19,861 nt of DNA from JAGLQA01 sp023135565 (GCA_030639305.1 DAOWCY010000129.1:1-19861), one strand, 5' to 3'; positions 6,714-15,360 are shown, numbered from the stretch's first letter. Notes: generated by a model from the sequence alone, not told the origin. Numbers and translations are program-made.

Positions 6714-7805
6714 ATGAAAAAGACCAAAGTCAATACGGCACACCACAAACTGAACGGCAAAATGATCGAATTCTTCGGCTGGGAACTGCCGGTGCAGTAC
6801 TCCGGGATCAGCGCTGAACATATAGCAGTCAGAACCGGCGGCGGTATCTTCGATGTCAGTCACATGGGCGAAATATTCTTCAGGGGAAAAGAGGCGCTGA
6901 ATGCAGTGCAGTACCTCACTTCCAATAACGCGGCAAAACTAAAACCGGGAAGAATCCAATATTCCGGGCTGCTCACGGAAACAGGCTGTTTCGTGGACGA
7001 TCTACTGGTCTATATGATGAACGAAGAGGAATACCTGCTGGTGGTGAATGCAGCCAACTTAGAAAAAGATTTCAAATGGATGCAAGATAAAGCAGGTCAT
7101 TTCGACGTAAAAATAGAAAATCTGAGCGACGACTATACCCAGATCGCGGTGCAGGGACCTAACGCCGAAAAATTACTCTCCGAATTCACCGATACTGACC
7201 TAAGGGCCATCAAATACTACCGTTTCGAAAATGGCAAAGTAAACGGCGTCGCTGCTATTATTTCGAGAACCGGGTATACCGGCGAAGACGGTTTTGAGAT
7301 TTATTTCGTTTCCGAAAAGGATACGGCCTCGGCCATGTTTTTAGAATTAGCGGAAAAAGGGAAAAAATACGATATTATACCGGCCGGTTTAGGCGCCAGG
7401 GACACCCTCAGGTTAGAAGCAAAGATGTCCCTGTACGGTAACGACATCGACGATTCCCACACCGTCCTGGAAGCCGACTTAGGCTGGATTCTGAAATTCA
7501 AAAAAGGCGACTTTATCGGTAAAGAGGCCCTCTTGAAACAAAAAGAAGCAGGCATAAAACGCAAACTAATCGGTTTCGAACTCACGGGCAAAGGTATTGC
7601 CCGGCACGGTTATCCAATTTACGTAGACGGCAGAGAGTTCGGTATCGTCACCAGCGGCACTTATGCGCCATTCTTAAAAAAACCCATCGGCCTGACCTAC
7701 CTGCCCATAGAGAAATGTGAAACCGGCAGCGAATTCCAGGTGGAAATCCGGGGCAAAAAGGTGTCCGCGGAAGTAGTAGAGACACCATTCTATAAGAGGC
7801 AGTAA
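6714..7805 (+). CDS. gcvT: Glycine cleavage system T protein (aminomethyltransferase)
   Basis: This 363-aa cytoplasmic enzyme transfers the methylene group from the aminomethyl-lipoyl arm of GcvH to tetrahydrofolate and releases ammonia. Family signatures: FGWELPVQYSGISAEH near the N-terminus, GGGIFDVSHMGEI (about 43-55), LVVNAANLEKDF (about 108-120), ISRTGYTGEDGFEIYF (about 183-198), PAGLGARDTLRLEAKMSLYG (about 223-242) and a C-terminal VTSGTYAPFLKKPIGLTYLP. Length agrees with bacterial GcvT. GGAG lies 7 nt before the ATG. It is the first gene of gcvT-gcvH-gcvPA-gcvPB-glyQ-glyS, separated from gcvH by 72 AT-rich bases. Confidence 0.97.
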   Translation: MKKTKVNTAHHKLNGKMIEFFGWELPVQYSGISAEHIAVRTGGGIFDVSHMGEIFFRGKEALNAVQYLTSNNAAKLKPGRIQYSGLLTETGCFVDDLLVYMMNEEEYLLVVNAANLEKDFKWMQDKAGHFDVKIENLSDDYTQIAVQGPNAEKLLSEFTDTDLRAIKYYRFENGKVNGVAAIISRTGYTGEDGFEIYFVSEKDTASAMFLELAEKGKKYDIIPAGLGARDTLRLEAKMSLYGNDIDDSHTVLEADLGWILKFKKGDFIGKEALLKQKEAGIKRKLIGFELTGKGIARHGYPIYVDGREFGIVTSGTYAPFLKKPIGLTYLPIEKCETGSEFQVEIRGKKVSAEVVETPFYKRQ

Positions 7806-7877
7806 AAGCAAATGTACGGCTGTAACTTATATAAATTCATTAATAAAAAAGCTATTTTAAAAAAATAGGAGGAAGGT

Positions 7878-8258
7878 ATGAGCTTAGAGGACCTAAAGTT
7901 TAGCAAAGATCATGAATGGGTAAAAGTTGAAGGAGATACGGTAACAGTTGGAATTTCCGATCATGCCCAGAAAGAATTGGGCGACGTGGTTTACGTGGAG
8001 CTCCCTCCCATAGGCGATACTTTCGCCAAAGGGGAAGCCTGTTCCAACATCGAATCTGTAAAAGCTGTAAACGATATATACGCCCCTGTTTCCGGGGAGA
8101 TCGTCGATATCAACAGCGCCTTAGAAGACAACCCCGAATTAATCAATCAATCCCCTTATGAAGAAGGGTGGATGTTTAAAATGAAAATGGAAGACGAAGG
8201 CGACCTCGACGATCTTATGGATGCAGATATTTACGAGGAGTACCTGCAGGGAGCTTAA
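7878..8258 (+). CDS. gcvH: Glycine cleavage system H protein (lipoyl carrier)
   Basis: This 126-aa protein carries the lipoyl arm that moves the aminomethyl intermediate between the P, T and L proteins. The lipoyl attachment site is clear: CSNIESVKAVNDIYAPVSGE (55-74), with Lys62 as the modified residue. The N-terminal FSKDHEWVKVEGDTVTVGIS and C-terminal SPYEEGWMFKM blocks are typical, and the length is standard. AGGAGG is 5 nt before the ATG, a very strong site that would favour the high copy number this carrier needs. It is followed by 180 non-coding bases with a complex hairpin before gcvPA. No lipoamide dehydrogenase (L protein) gene is in this cluster. Confidence 0.97.
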   Translation: MSLEDLKFSKDHEWVKVEGDTVTVGISDHAQKELGDVVYVELPPIGDTFAKGEACSNIESVKAVNDIYAPVSGEIVDINSALEDNPELINQSPYEEGWMFKMKMEDEGDLDDLMDADIYEEYLQGA

Positions 8259-8280
8259 GCTAATGTATTTTGCTCGCTTC

Positions 8281-8351
8281 ACTCTTCACGAGGAATACTA
8301 CCCGCCTGTGTGCCTCCACACACAGGCCGTGGATCGAATAAGAGTTTTTTT
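8281..8351 (+). terminator. Three-tier stem-loop with T7 tract between gcvH and gcvPA (attenuator-like)
   Basis: ACTCTT (8281-8286) pairs with AAGAGT (8340-8345), CACG (8287-8290) pairs with CGTG (8328-8331), and the inner GCCTGTGTG (8304-8312) pairs with CACACAGGC (8319-8327) around a 6-nt loop. Seven Ts (8345-8351) follow the outer stem directly. The inner 9-bp stem is strong. The outer tier gives the position expected of an intrinsic terminator, but the two internal loops make it a poor classical one. It may cause partial termination or act as an RNA stability boundary, so that gcvT/gcvH are made in excess over gcvPA onward. Confidence 0.4.
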
Positions 8352-8438
8352 AGACTTCCTGCGAAAAATGAACCCGCCTATAACTAACAGGGGTGGGAGC
8401 CATGTTATGGCATGGAATTTAACCGGAGGACTATTTAG

Positions 8439-9788
8439 ATGAGATATTTCCCATTGACAGATACCGATAGAGAAGAGATCAGGAAATCCATCGGGATTAA
8501 AGAAAATAAAGAGTTGTTTGCCGACCTGCCCCGGGAGAAAATTTACTATTCCTTGCAAGATTTTCCCTCCGCCCTGGCGGAAGATGAGATTCTAAAAAAA
8601 TTCAAGGAAATAGCAAAGAAAAACCGTTACGGGGAATATTTAAGTTTTTTAGGCGGCGGCGCTTATAACCATTTCATCCCCGAAGTGGTTGACCATTTAA
8701 GCGGCAAGGGAGAATTTGTCACTCCCTACACCCCCTACCAGCCCGAAGTCAGCCAGGGCAGTTTGCAGGCCATGTTCGAGTACCAGACCATGATGACCAT
8801 GCTCACCGGCTTAGATGTGTCCAATGCCTCCCTTTATGACGGGGGCACCGCGGCAGCGGAAGGCGTACTGCTGGCCCTGCGCAAAGCAAGAAAAAAGCGT
8901 ATCCTGATCGCCGCCAATCTCCATCCCGAATATATCGAAATCATTAACACTTATATCCGCAACTTAGACTATAAGGCGGAAATAATCGGCTTCGACAAAG
9001 ACAAAGGTACGGTAGACTTAAACGAATTAGAAAAAAAATTCGACGATAAAACTGCCGGGATTATCTTCCAATCGCCTAACTTTTTCGGCGTAGTGGAAGA
9101 TAGCCGGAAAATATCCGCTTTTGCCCACCAACAGAAAGCCTATGCCGTGCAGGTGATTGCCGAAGCCATGTCCATGGCCTTCCTCACCCCGGCGGGACAA
9201 AACGGCGTGGACATCTGCGTCGGCGAAGCCCAGAGTTTCGGGCTTCCGTTGGGTTTCGGCGGTCCTTATTTAGGTTTTATGGCAGCCAAAAAGGAATTCA
9301 TCCGCCAAATGCCCGGCCGCATCGTAGGCCAGACCGTAGACACAAAGGGCGACAGGGGTTACGTGTTGACTCTATCCACCAGGGAGCAGCACATCAAAAG
9401 GGAGAAGGCCACTTCCAACATTTGCACCAACCAGGCCTGGTGCGCCCTGAGAGCCGCCATGTACCTGACCGCCATGGGCAAAAAAGGCCTGCGGGAGATA
9501 GCAAAAACCAATCATCTCAACACAGCCTACTTTGTCAAAGAGAGCGGCAAATTTTCCCACGTTAACGTCAAATATAAGAAAAATTTCTACAATGAAATCG
9601 TACTGGAAATAAAAAACACGACCCTTGAAGATTTTACCGGCAAATTAGAAGCAGAAGGCATCCTGCCGGGGATTCCCTTAAACTGGTTTTCCCCGGACAT
9701 GGAGGACGCCCTGCTGGTTAATTTTACCGAAAAACATAAGAAAAAAGATATCGACAGGTTGATTGCAGCCATCGGAGAACTACAATGA
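8439..9788 (+). CDS. gcvPA: Glycine dehydrogenase (decarboxylating) subunit 1
   Basis: This 449-aa protein is the N-terminal half of the two-subunit P protein, which decarboxylates glycine and loads the aminomethyl group onto GcvH. Signatures: FLGGGAYNHFIP (70-81), TPYTPYQPEVSQGSLQ (95-110), SLYDGGTAAAEGVLLALRKA (131-150), and a later RGYVLTLSTREQHIKREKAT followed by SNICTNQAWCALRAAMYLTA. The PLP lysine is not in this subunit but in gcvPB. The length is right for the split form, which many anaerobes and thermophiles have. GGAGG lies 10 nt before the ATG. Its stop overlaps the gcvPB start by 4 nt (ATGA), so the two subunits are probably made in equal amounts. Confidence 0.97.
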   Translation: MRYFPLTDTDREEIRKSIGIKENKELFADLPREKIYYSLQDFPSALAEDEILKKFKEIAKKNRYGEYLSFLGGGAYNHFIPEVVDHLSGKGEFVTPYTPYQPEVSQGSLQAMFEYQTMMTMLTGLDVSNASLYDGGTAAAEGVLLALRKARKKRILIAANLHPEYIEIINTYIRNLDYKAEIIGFDKDKGTVDLNELEKKFDDKTAGIIFQSPNFFGVVEDSRKISAFAHQQKAYAVQVIAEAMSMAFLTPAGQNGVDICVGEAQSFGLPLGFGGPYLGFMAAKKEFIRQMPGRIVGQTVDTKGDRGYVLTLSTREQHIKREKATSNICTNQAWCALRAAMYLTAMGKKGLREIAKTNHLNTAYFVKESGKFSHVNVKYKKNFYNEIVLEIKNTTLEDFTGKLEAEGILPGIPLNWFSPDMEDALLVNFTEKHKKKDIDRLIAAIGELQ

Positions 9789-11233
9789 AAAAACTGCCCG
9801 AACTAATATTCGCTGCCGGCAAAGAAGGGAAAGTAGGTTACGCATACTCCGCCTGCGAATTCGGAGACGACCTGATCGCCGTAGACGCGGAACATCTCAG
9901 GCAGGATATAGAAGATTTCCCCCAGGTGTCTGAAGTAGAGATCGTCAGGCATTACACCAATCTCTCCCACCTGAACCACTCGGTGGATTCGGGTTTCTAT
10001 CCTCTCGGTTCCTGCACCATGAAGTACAACCCCAAAATCAACGAAAAGATCGCCGCTTTCGAGGAGTTTTCGGCCCACCCCTACTCTCCCCACCATTTAG
10101 TGCAGGGCAACTTAGAGGTTATCAAAGACCTGGAAGAGTGGCTCTGCAAACTGACCGGCATGCCCGCTTTCACGTTGACCCCGGCAGCCGGGGCGCACGG
10201 TGAATTCGTCGGTATGCAAATCATCAGGAAATACCTCAGTTCCAAAGGGGAACCCCGCAAAATCGTTTTAATCCCCGATTCGGCCCACGGCACCAACCCG
10301 GCCTCGGCCCATTTTGCCGGCTACGAAATCAAAGAGATTCCCTCCAATGAAGAGGGTATTTTAGATACGGCTGTCGTGAAAGAACATTTAAACGAAGATG
10401 TGGCCGCCCTGATGATGACCAACCCCAACACCCTGGGTATTTTCGAGAAAAACATCGTCGAAATTGCCGCGGCGCTCCACGAAAACGGCTCCCTGCTTTA
10501 CATGGACGGCGCTAACATGAATGCTTTTATGGGCATTGTCAGGCCCGGCGACTTAGGCGCAGACGTGCTTCACCTGAACCTGCACAAAACCTTTGCCACC
10601 CCCCACGGCGGCGGCGGTCCCGGTTCCGGGCCAGTAGGTGTGGCCGCACATTTAAAGGAATTCCTGCCCGTCCCCCTGGTAGATGAAAATAAGGATACGA
10701 AACAATTTTCCGTCCGCTATTTTAATGAAGGCATCGGCAGGGTAAAAAATTACTACGGTAATTTTTTAGTTTTGGTGCGCGCCTTAGTCTATCTCTATTC
10801 TTTGGGCCGGGAAAACCTGGACAAAGTTGCCGAAGACGCGGTTTTAAACGCCAACTATATTCGTAAAAAACTCGAACCGCTTTTAGATTTGCCCTATAAA
10901 TCCAGGACCCTGCATGAAGTGGTCTTCTCCGACAAAAACCTTAACGTCAAAACTTTAGATATTGCCAAACGGCTGTTAGATTTCGGCATACATCCTTTTA
11001 CTATATATTTCCCGCTGATCGTGCACGGCGCCATGATGATCGAACCCACGGAAACCGAAAGCAAAGAGACCTTAGATGCCTTTATCGCCGCCATGAAACA
11101 GGTTTTGCAGGAAGCGGCGGAGAATCCCGAAATCTTAGAAAATGCGCCTCACCACACGCCGGTACGGCGGTTGGACGAAGTGTATGCCGCCCGCAAATTG
11201 ATTATTAAGTGGCAAAAAGAGGAAAACAATTGA
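9785..11233 (+). CDS. gcvPB: Glycine dehydrogenase (decarboxylating) subunit 2, PLP-binding
   Basis: This 482-aa protein is the C-terminal, PLP-carrying half of the P protein. Signatures: FYPLGSCTMKYNPKINEK (71-88), TLTPAAGAHGEFVGM (130-144), IPDSAHGTNPASAHFAGY (163-180), DGANMNAFMG (241-250) and HLNLHKTFATPHGGGGPGSG (263-282), where Lys268 should form the Schiff base with PLP. Length is normal. GGAG sits 7 nt upstream, inside the end of gcvPA, and the start overlaps that gene's stop (ATGA). Its own stop overlaps the TTG start of glyQ. Together with gcvPA it forms an alpha2beta2 decarboxylase. Confidence 0.97.
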   Translation: MKKLPELIFAAGKEGKVGYAYSACEFGDDLIAVDAEHLRQDIEDFPQVSEVEIVRHYTNLSHLNHSVDSGFYPLGSCTMKYNPKINEKIAAFEEFSAHPYSPHHLVQGNLEVIKDLEEWLCKLTGMPAFTLTPAAGAHGEFVGMQIIRKYLSSKGEPRKIVLIPDSAHGTNPASAHFAGYEIKEIPSNEEGILDTAVVKEHLNEDVAALMMTNPNTLGIFEKNIVEIAAALHENGSLLYMDGANMNAFMGIVRPGDLGADVLHLNLHKTFATPHGGGGPGSGPVGVAAHLKEFLPVPLVDENKDTKQFSVRYFNEGIGRVKNYYGNFLVLVRALVYLYSLGRENLDKVAEDAVLNANYIRKKLEPLLDLPYKSRTLHEVVFSDKNLNVKTLDIAKRLLDFGIHPFTIYFPLIVHGAMMIEPTETESKETLDAFIAAMKQVLQEAAENPEILENAPHHTPVRRLDEVYAARKLIIKWQKEENN

Positions 11234-12117
11234 GCATACAAAACATTATACTTAAATTACAGGAATATTGGGCCGACGTGGGCTGTTATATCGCGTCCGG
11301 CTACGACAACGAAGTAGGGGCCGGAACCATGACCCCCGATACATTTTTCCGCGTATTGGGCAAAAAACCCTGGAAAGTGGCTTACTGGCAGCCCTCGCGC
11401 CGCCCCGACGACGGCCGCTATGCGGAGAACCCCAACCGCGTCCAGAAACACAACCAATTCCAGGTTATCCTGAAACCCATCCCCCAAAACGGCCAGTTAC
11501 TGTACCTGAGAAGCTTGCAGTTTATCGGTGTGGACATCAGGAGCCACGACATCAAATTCGATGAAGATAACTGGGCTTCTCCTTCTTTAGGCGCCTGGGG
11601 CGTCGGCTGGCAGGTGATGTGCGACGGCCTGGAAATCACCCAATTCACTTATTTCCAGCAGGCCGGAGGCATAGAACTTAACCCCAACTCTTTAGAAATC
11701 ACCTACGGCATCGAAAGGCTGGCCTCTTTCCAGGATAAAAAAGACTCCATCTATGACTTAGACTGGAGCAGCAATGTGCTCTATTCCCACCTGAGAACCG
11801 AGGAAGAACGGCAGTTTTCGGTATACAATTTCGAATTCGCCGACATCGAAGGGCTGCGCAAAATGTACGCCCTTTACCGGGCGGAAGCGGAAAGACTGCT
11901 GGAAGCCGGCCTTTACCTGCCGGCTTTCGATTATGTATTAAAATGTTCCCATGCTTTTAATGTACTGGACGCCAGGAAAGCCATATCCGTAGCCGAGAGA
12001 AATTCTTTTATGGCCGGTATGCGGAACCTGTCGGCCCAGGCTGCCCAAAAATACGTGGCAGCGGCGGAAGGAGCGGCGGACACAAAGAACGCCGAAAAAG
12101 AGGAAAATAATGAGTGA
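11230..12117 (+). CDS. glyQ: Glycyl-tRNA synthetase alpha subunit
   Basis: This is the catalytic subunit of the bacterial alpha2beta2 GlyRS, charging tRNA-Gly in the cytoplasm. Typical blocks: IILKLQEYWADVGCYI at the N-terminus, GAGTMTPDTFFRVLGKKPW, VAYWQPSRRPDDGRYAENPN, RVQKHNQFQVILKP, and TYFQQAGGIELNPNSLEITY with GIERL. I choose the TTG at 11230 (about 295 aa, the usual size is about 300): GAGG lies 7 nt before it, translation begins exactly at the conserved SIQNIILKLQEYW, and the TTG overlaps the gcvPB stop (TTGA). The upstream in-frame GTG at 11209 would add MAKRGKQ and overlap gcvPB by 25 nt without an evident ribosome binding site. Confidence 0.96.
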   Translation: MSIQNIILKLQEYWADVGCYIASGYDNEVGAGTMTPDTFFRVLGKKPWKVAYWQPSRRPDDGRYAENPNRVQKHNQFQVILKPIPQNGQLLYLRSLQFIGVDIRSHDIKFDEDNWASPSLGAWGVGWQVMCDGLEITQFTYFQQAGGIELNPNSLEITYGIERLASFQDKKDSIYDLDWSSNVLYSHLRTEEERQFSVYNFEFADIEGLRKMYALYRAEAERLLEAGLYLPAFDYVLKCSHAFNVLDARKAISVAERNSFMAGMRNLSAQAAQKYVAAAEGAADTKNAEKEENNE

Positions 12118-14191
12118 TTTTCTTTTCGAATTAGGAGTAGAAGAGGTCCCGGTTCATGAAATTAACAAAATATTGGGACAATTGGAGAAAAAGTTCCGGG
12201 AAAAACTAACAAACAACCGGGTAGGTTTCAAAGCCATCGAGACTGCTGCCACCAACCGCAGGTTTATGATCTATTTCAACAGCATTAATGAAAAGGCCGA
12301 CGATATAGAAGAGCAGGTAAAAGGCCCCTCTACAAAGGTAGCTTACGACAAAGACGGCCAGCCCACCGTCGCTTTGCGGAAGTTCATGGAAGCCAACCGC
12401 ATCCAGGCCGGCGATCTTAAAGAGATCAAGACCCCCAAAGGACTCTACGCTGCCTTTGAGAGGCAAACAGAGGGCAAGCCCGGCAAAGTTATCTTAACCG
12501 GACTCATTCCCGAAGTTTTGGGTGAGCTTACCTTTTCTAAAGGCATGTTATGGAATGAATCGCGGGTTCCTTTTGTCAGGCCCATCACCAATATTCTTGC
12601 CCTATTCGATAACAAACTCATCGAATGTGAATTTGCCGGTATAGTATCTTCCAATTTAATCGCCGGCCATACACTGCTGTCGGACAGGCCCATAAAAGTA
12701 AACTCTTTCAAAGATTACTGTGAATTTTTGAACAAGAACTTCGTCCTGATCAGCGCGGACGAGCGCAAAAAGAAGATCATCGACGAAATAGTGGACGTAG
12801 AGGAAGAGTATAATGTCCGGGTGCAGCCCGATCAAAAGATACTCGACGATTATATTTACAATAACGAATACCCGGTGCTGTTTTCCGGGGAATTCGATAA
12901 GAAATACTTAGAACTCCCGGCAGAGATCATCTCTACTTTCATGATAAACGAAAAAAAATTGATGCCCGCTTATGATAAAGAAAATAAGATAGTCAACATC
13001 TTTGTCGGGGTATCCAACATACCCGATGAGAACAAGAATGTAGTACGAGGAAACGAAAGAGTGATCCGGGCCACTTTCGAGGATGCCAAATTTTTCTGGG
13101 ATAACGACCGCAGGGATGATTTCCCGGGCTTAAGGGAAAACCTGGAAAACGTCATGTTTCATGAAGGTTTGGGGAATTTTTATGAAAAAACGGACCGTTT
13201 AGCTTCGCTTATCGACTTTCTTGTCAAGGAGACGGGAAAAGATCACCTAACCGAAGACATCAAACAAGCGGCTCTTTTTTGCAAAAATGACCTGATCACC
13301 CGGATGGTGCGTGAATTCCCCTCTTTGCAGGGTATTATGGGGGGGCTTTACTTGCAGGAAGTAGGAGAAAAGGATGAGGTCCGGCAGGCGGTTTACGCCC
13401 ATTACGAACCCAAAGGCTTCACCGACGCCAAATTAGAGAATATCGGCGCCGGGATATTATCCATAGCCGACAAGATAGATAATATTTGCGGTTTTATTTT
13501 CAAAGGCATCAAGATTTCCAGTTCTAAAGACCCTTATGGCATCAGGCGGGACGCCGGCGCTATTATCAAGATTATCAAAGACTTCAAATTAGATTTCGAC
13601 CTGCTGCCCCTGATAAGGTATGCCGCCGAGAAATTTATGGATAATTACGATAACAAACAAGCCAGGACCATCGTTGATATCACCTCTGTCACCAAGCAAT
13701 TGTTTATCTCCAGGATCGAGAATATTTTCAAAGACACCTTGAAGTTCAGGTATGACATCGTAAACGCCGTATTGGATAGGACCGAAACGTTGTTCGTTTA
13801 CCGGGTTTATCTCAAAGCCTATGAAATATCCACCATCATGCAAGCAGACTCGATCCAGCACTTAGTATCGCTTCACAAAAGGCTGCGCAATATCATCAAG
13901 AAAACGACGCACCACACTGTTTATGAAGAGCGCTTAATCGAAAAAGAGGAGAAGGCTTTATTCGAGGTTTTCAAAGAATCGAAAACAGAGATCGAGATTT
14001 TTATATCCGATAATAAGTACCTGCCTGCCTGTTCCAGGGTATTGGAGATGAAACCGGCCATCGACAAATTTTTCGACAATGTGCTGGTCATGGACAAGGA
14101 CCCGGAGGTGCGGGAGAACCGGATCGCTTTACTGCAGCGGTTGGATGAGCTGCTTTCCCGCATTGCCGATTTTTCCCTCATCGTGGAGTAG
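12110..14191 (+). CDS. glyS: Glycyl-tRNA synthetase beta subunit
   Basis: This 693-aa subunit recognises and binds tRNA-Gly and is required for GlyRS activity together with GlyQ. Signatures: the N-terminal DFLFELGVEEVPVHEI, ATNRRFMIYF, VKGPSTKVAYDKDGQPT, an HD-like domain with QAALFCKNDLITRMVREFPS and LQGIMGGLYLQEVG (about 384-417), DPYGIRRDAGAIIKII, and a C-terminal DALR-type anticodon domain ending FFDNVLVMDKDPEVRENRIA and ADFSLIVE. Length is standard. The ATG overlaps the glyQ stop by 8 nt, with GAGG 7 nt upstream, so the subunits are translationally coupled. It is the last gene of the operon; a GC hairpin begins right after its stop. Confidence 0.97.
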   Translation: MSDFLFELGVEEVPVHEINKILGQLEKKFREKLTNNRVGFKAIETAATNRRFMIYFNSINEKADDIEEQVKGPSTKVAYDKDGQPTVALRKFMEANRIQAGDLKEIKTPKGLYAAFERQTEGKPGKVILTGLIPEVLGELTFSKGMLWNESRVPFVRPITNILALFDNKLIECEFAGIVSSNLIAGHTLLSDRPIKVNSFKDYCEFLNKNFVLISADERKKKIIDEIVDVEEEYNVRVQPDQKILDDYIYNNEYPVLFSGEFDKKYLELPAEIISTFMINEKKLMPAYDKENKIVNIFVGVSNIPDENKNVVRGNERVIRATFEDAKFFWDNDRRDDFPGLRENLENVMFHEGLGNFYEKTDRLASLIDFLVKETGKDHLTEDIKQAALFCKNDLITRMVREFPSLQGIMGGLYLQEVGEKDEVRQAVYAHYEPKGFTDAKLENIGAGILSIADKIDNICGFIFKGIKISSSKDPYGIRRDAGAIIKIIKDFKLDFDLLPLIRYAAEKFMDNYDNKQARTIVDITSVTKQLFISRIENIFKDTLKFRYDIVNAVLDRTETLFVYRVYLKAYEISTIMQADSIQHLVSLHKRLRNIIKKTTHHTVYEERLIEKEEKALFEVFKESKTEIEIFISDNKYLPACSRVLEMKPAIDKFFDNVLVMDKDPEVRENRIALLQRLDELLSRIADFSLIVE

Positions 14192-14206
14192 GCCCGCGGC
14201 GCGGGC
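14192..14206 (+). terminator. GC hairpin abutting the glyS stop (not a canonical terminator)
   Basis: GCCCGC (14192-14197) and GCGGGC (14201-14206) form a perfect 6-bp GC stem with a GGC loop, starting one base after the TAG begins to end. No T-tract follows, so it is not a standard intrinsic terminator; it may protect the 3' end or aid Rho-dependent termination. The 14207-14333 stretch otherwise has an orphan AAGGAGG at about 14214-14220 but no convincing gene. Confidence 0.35.
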
Positions 14207-14333
14207 ACCCTATAAGGAGGTTCTTTAATAATTGCGGAAATTCTTTTATAGCTGGGACCGCGTTATAGCACTGAGGCGGAATAAAAATCCGGGAATGGAT
14301 ATATTTAAACAAGTCCCGTTTGAAAACAAAAAG

Positions 14334-14362
14334 TTGAAATATCTACCTTTTTATATTATACT
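14334..14362 (+). promoter_or_regulatory. Promoter of the Rpn-family gene
   Basis: TTGAAA (14334-14339) and TATACT (14357-14362) have a 17-bp AT-rich spacer. Transcription would begin near 14369, about 70 nt before the GTG start. The accessory gene therefore does not depend on the gcv-gly operon. Confidence 0.6.
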
Positions 14363-14439
14363 ATCTTTGCAGGGTAAAAATTATGGAGTCAAATAATGCC
14401 GCTGTGGTTATTTTTTTCGTCTGAAGCAAGGAGGCTGCC

Positions 14440-15351
14440 GTGAAGGCCAGGTATATCAATCCTTATACCGATTTCGGTTTTAAGAAGCTCTTCGGAGAAG
14501 AAGCAAGCAAAGACCTGTTGATCGATTTTTTAAACCAACTGCTCCCGGCACACCACAATATCGTTACCCTCACTTTTAAAAACCCGGAACAATTGGGCGC
14601 GGCACGGGGTGACAGGCGGGCCATATTCGACATCCACTGCGAAAACGAAAAAGGCGATAAATTTATCGTAGAGATGCAGAAAGCCAAAATAAAATTTTTC
14701 AAAGATAGGTCGGTGTTTTATACCACCTTCCCCATAAAAGAGCAGGCAGAAAAAGGAGATTGGGATTTTAAATTAAACCCGGTTTACTGTGTGGCAATAT
14801 TGGATTTTAAATACGATGATGACAGGGAACAAAAGAGTTACATGAGCAGCGTACAGTTGAAAGACCAATATTGTCAGACCTTTTACAATAAACTCACCTA
14901 TATTTTCGTTGAAATGCCCAGGTTTACAAAGCCGGAGCACGAACTTGAGAATCATTTCGATAAATGGCTCTACTTCTTAAAACACATGGAAGATTTCGAT
15001 AAGATTCCCGATATTCTAAACGAGAAAATATTTATCAAAGGTTTTGAAATTGCCAGGATAGCTAATTTCAATGAGAAGCAATTAATCGAATATGAGGATA
15101 GTCTAAAAAAATACCGGGATTTAAAAGGAGTCGTTGACACCTCTTTTGAAGAAGGTGAAAAGATCGGTTTAGAAAAGGGGATCAAAAAGGGGATCGAAAA
15201 GGGGATCGAAAAAGGAAAAGAAGAAGGGATAGAGATCGGCAGGAAAGAAGAAAGAATCGCCATGGCAAAGAAGTTAAAGGAGAATGGAATCGAAATCGAA
15301 ATAATTGCCCAGGCTTCCGGTCTATCGAGAGAAGAGATCGAGAATTTGTAA
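14440..15351 (+). CDS. Rpn-family recombination-promoting nuclease (PD-(D/E)XK)
   Basis: This 303-aa protein belongs to the Rpn/PDDEXK nuclease family, relatives of transposase_31 proteins that promote RecA-independent recombination. The N-terminal INPYTDFGFKKLFGEE (6-21) is the family hallmark. The likely catalytic set is Asp64 (RAIFDIHCEN) with Glu78 and Gln80 (KFIVEMQKAK). The C-terminus carries short charged repeats (GLEKGIKKGIEKGIEKGKEE, about 244-263), then a helical tail IEIIAQASGLSREEIENL, typical of the family and variable between copies. GTG start with AAGGAGG 5 nt upstream. It has its own promoter and stands between the gcv-gly operon and locus B. A second copy of its last 56 nt lies beyond locus B. 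Confidence 0.92.
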   Translation: MKARYINPYTDFGFKKLFGEEASKDLLIDFLNQLLPAHHNIVTLTFKNPEQLGAARGDRRAIFDIHCENEKGDKFIVEMQKAKIKFFKDRSVFYTTFPIKEQAEKGDWDFKLNPVYCVAILDFKYDDDREQKSYMSSVQLKDQYCQTFYNKLTYIFVEMPRFTKPEHELENHFDKWLYFLKHMEDFDKIPDILNEKIFIKGFEIARIANFNEKQLIEYEDSLKKYRDLKGVVDTSFEEGEKIGLEKGIKKGIEKGIEKGKEEGIEIGRKEERIAMAKKLKENGIEIEIIAQASGLSREEIENL

Positions 15352-15360
15352 AATTGGAAA
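15293..15360 (+). repeat. Left copy of a 68-bp direct repeat (3' end of rpn gene)
   Basis: These 68 bases cover the last 19 codons of the Rpn gene and 9 bases past its stop. They match 18707-18774 at 63 of 68 positions: the first 28 and last 27 or so bases are identical and all five differences fall in one short central block (SREE versus TKEE). The copies flank locus B. Confidence 0.9.

Noticed and set aside
14232..14396. 54-codon frame with TTG start after an AAGGAGG site, upstream of the rpn gene
   Set aside because: The ribosome-site spacing is 11 nt, the peptide is Lys/Tyr/Phe-rich with no recognisable family, and the well-formed promoter at 14334-14362 lies inside it. Too weak to call a gene.
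15178..15240. Tandem short DNA repeats (GGGATCGAAAA-like) in the rpn gene
   Set aside because: These encode the charged GIEKG repeats that are normal for Rpn-family C-termini, so they are not a separate element.
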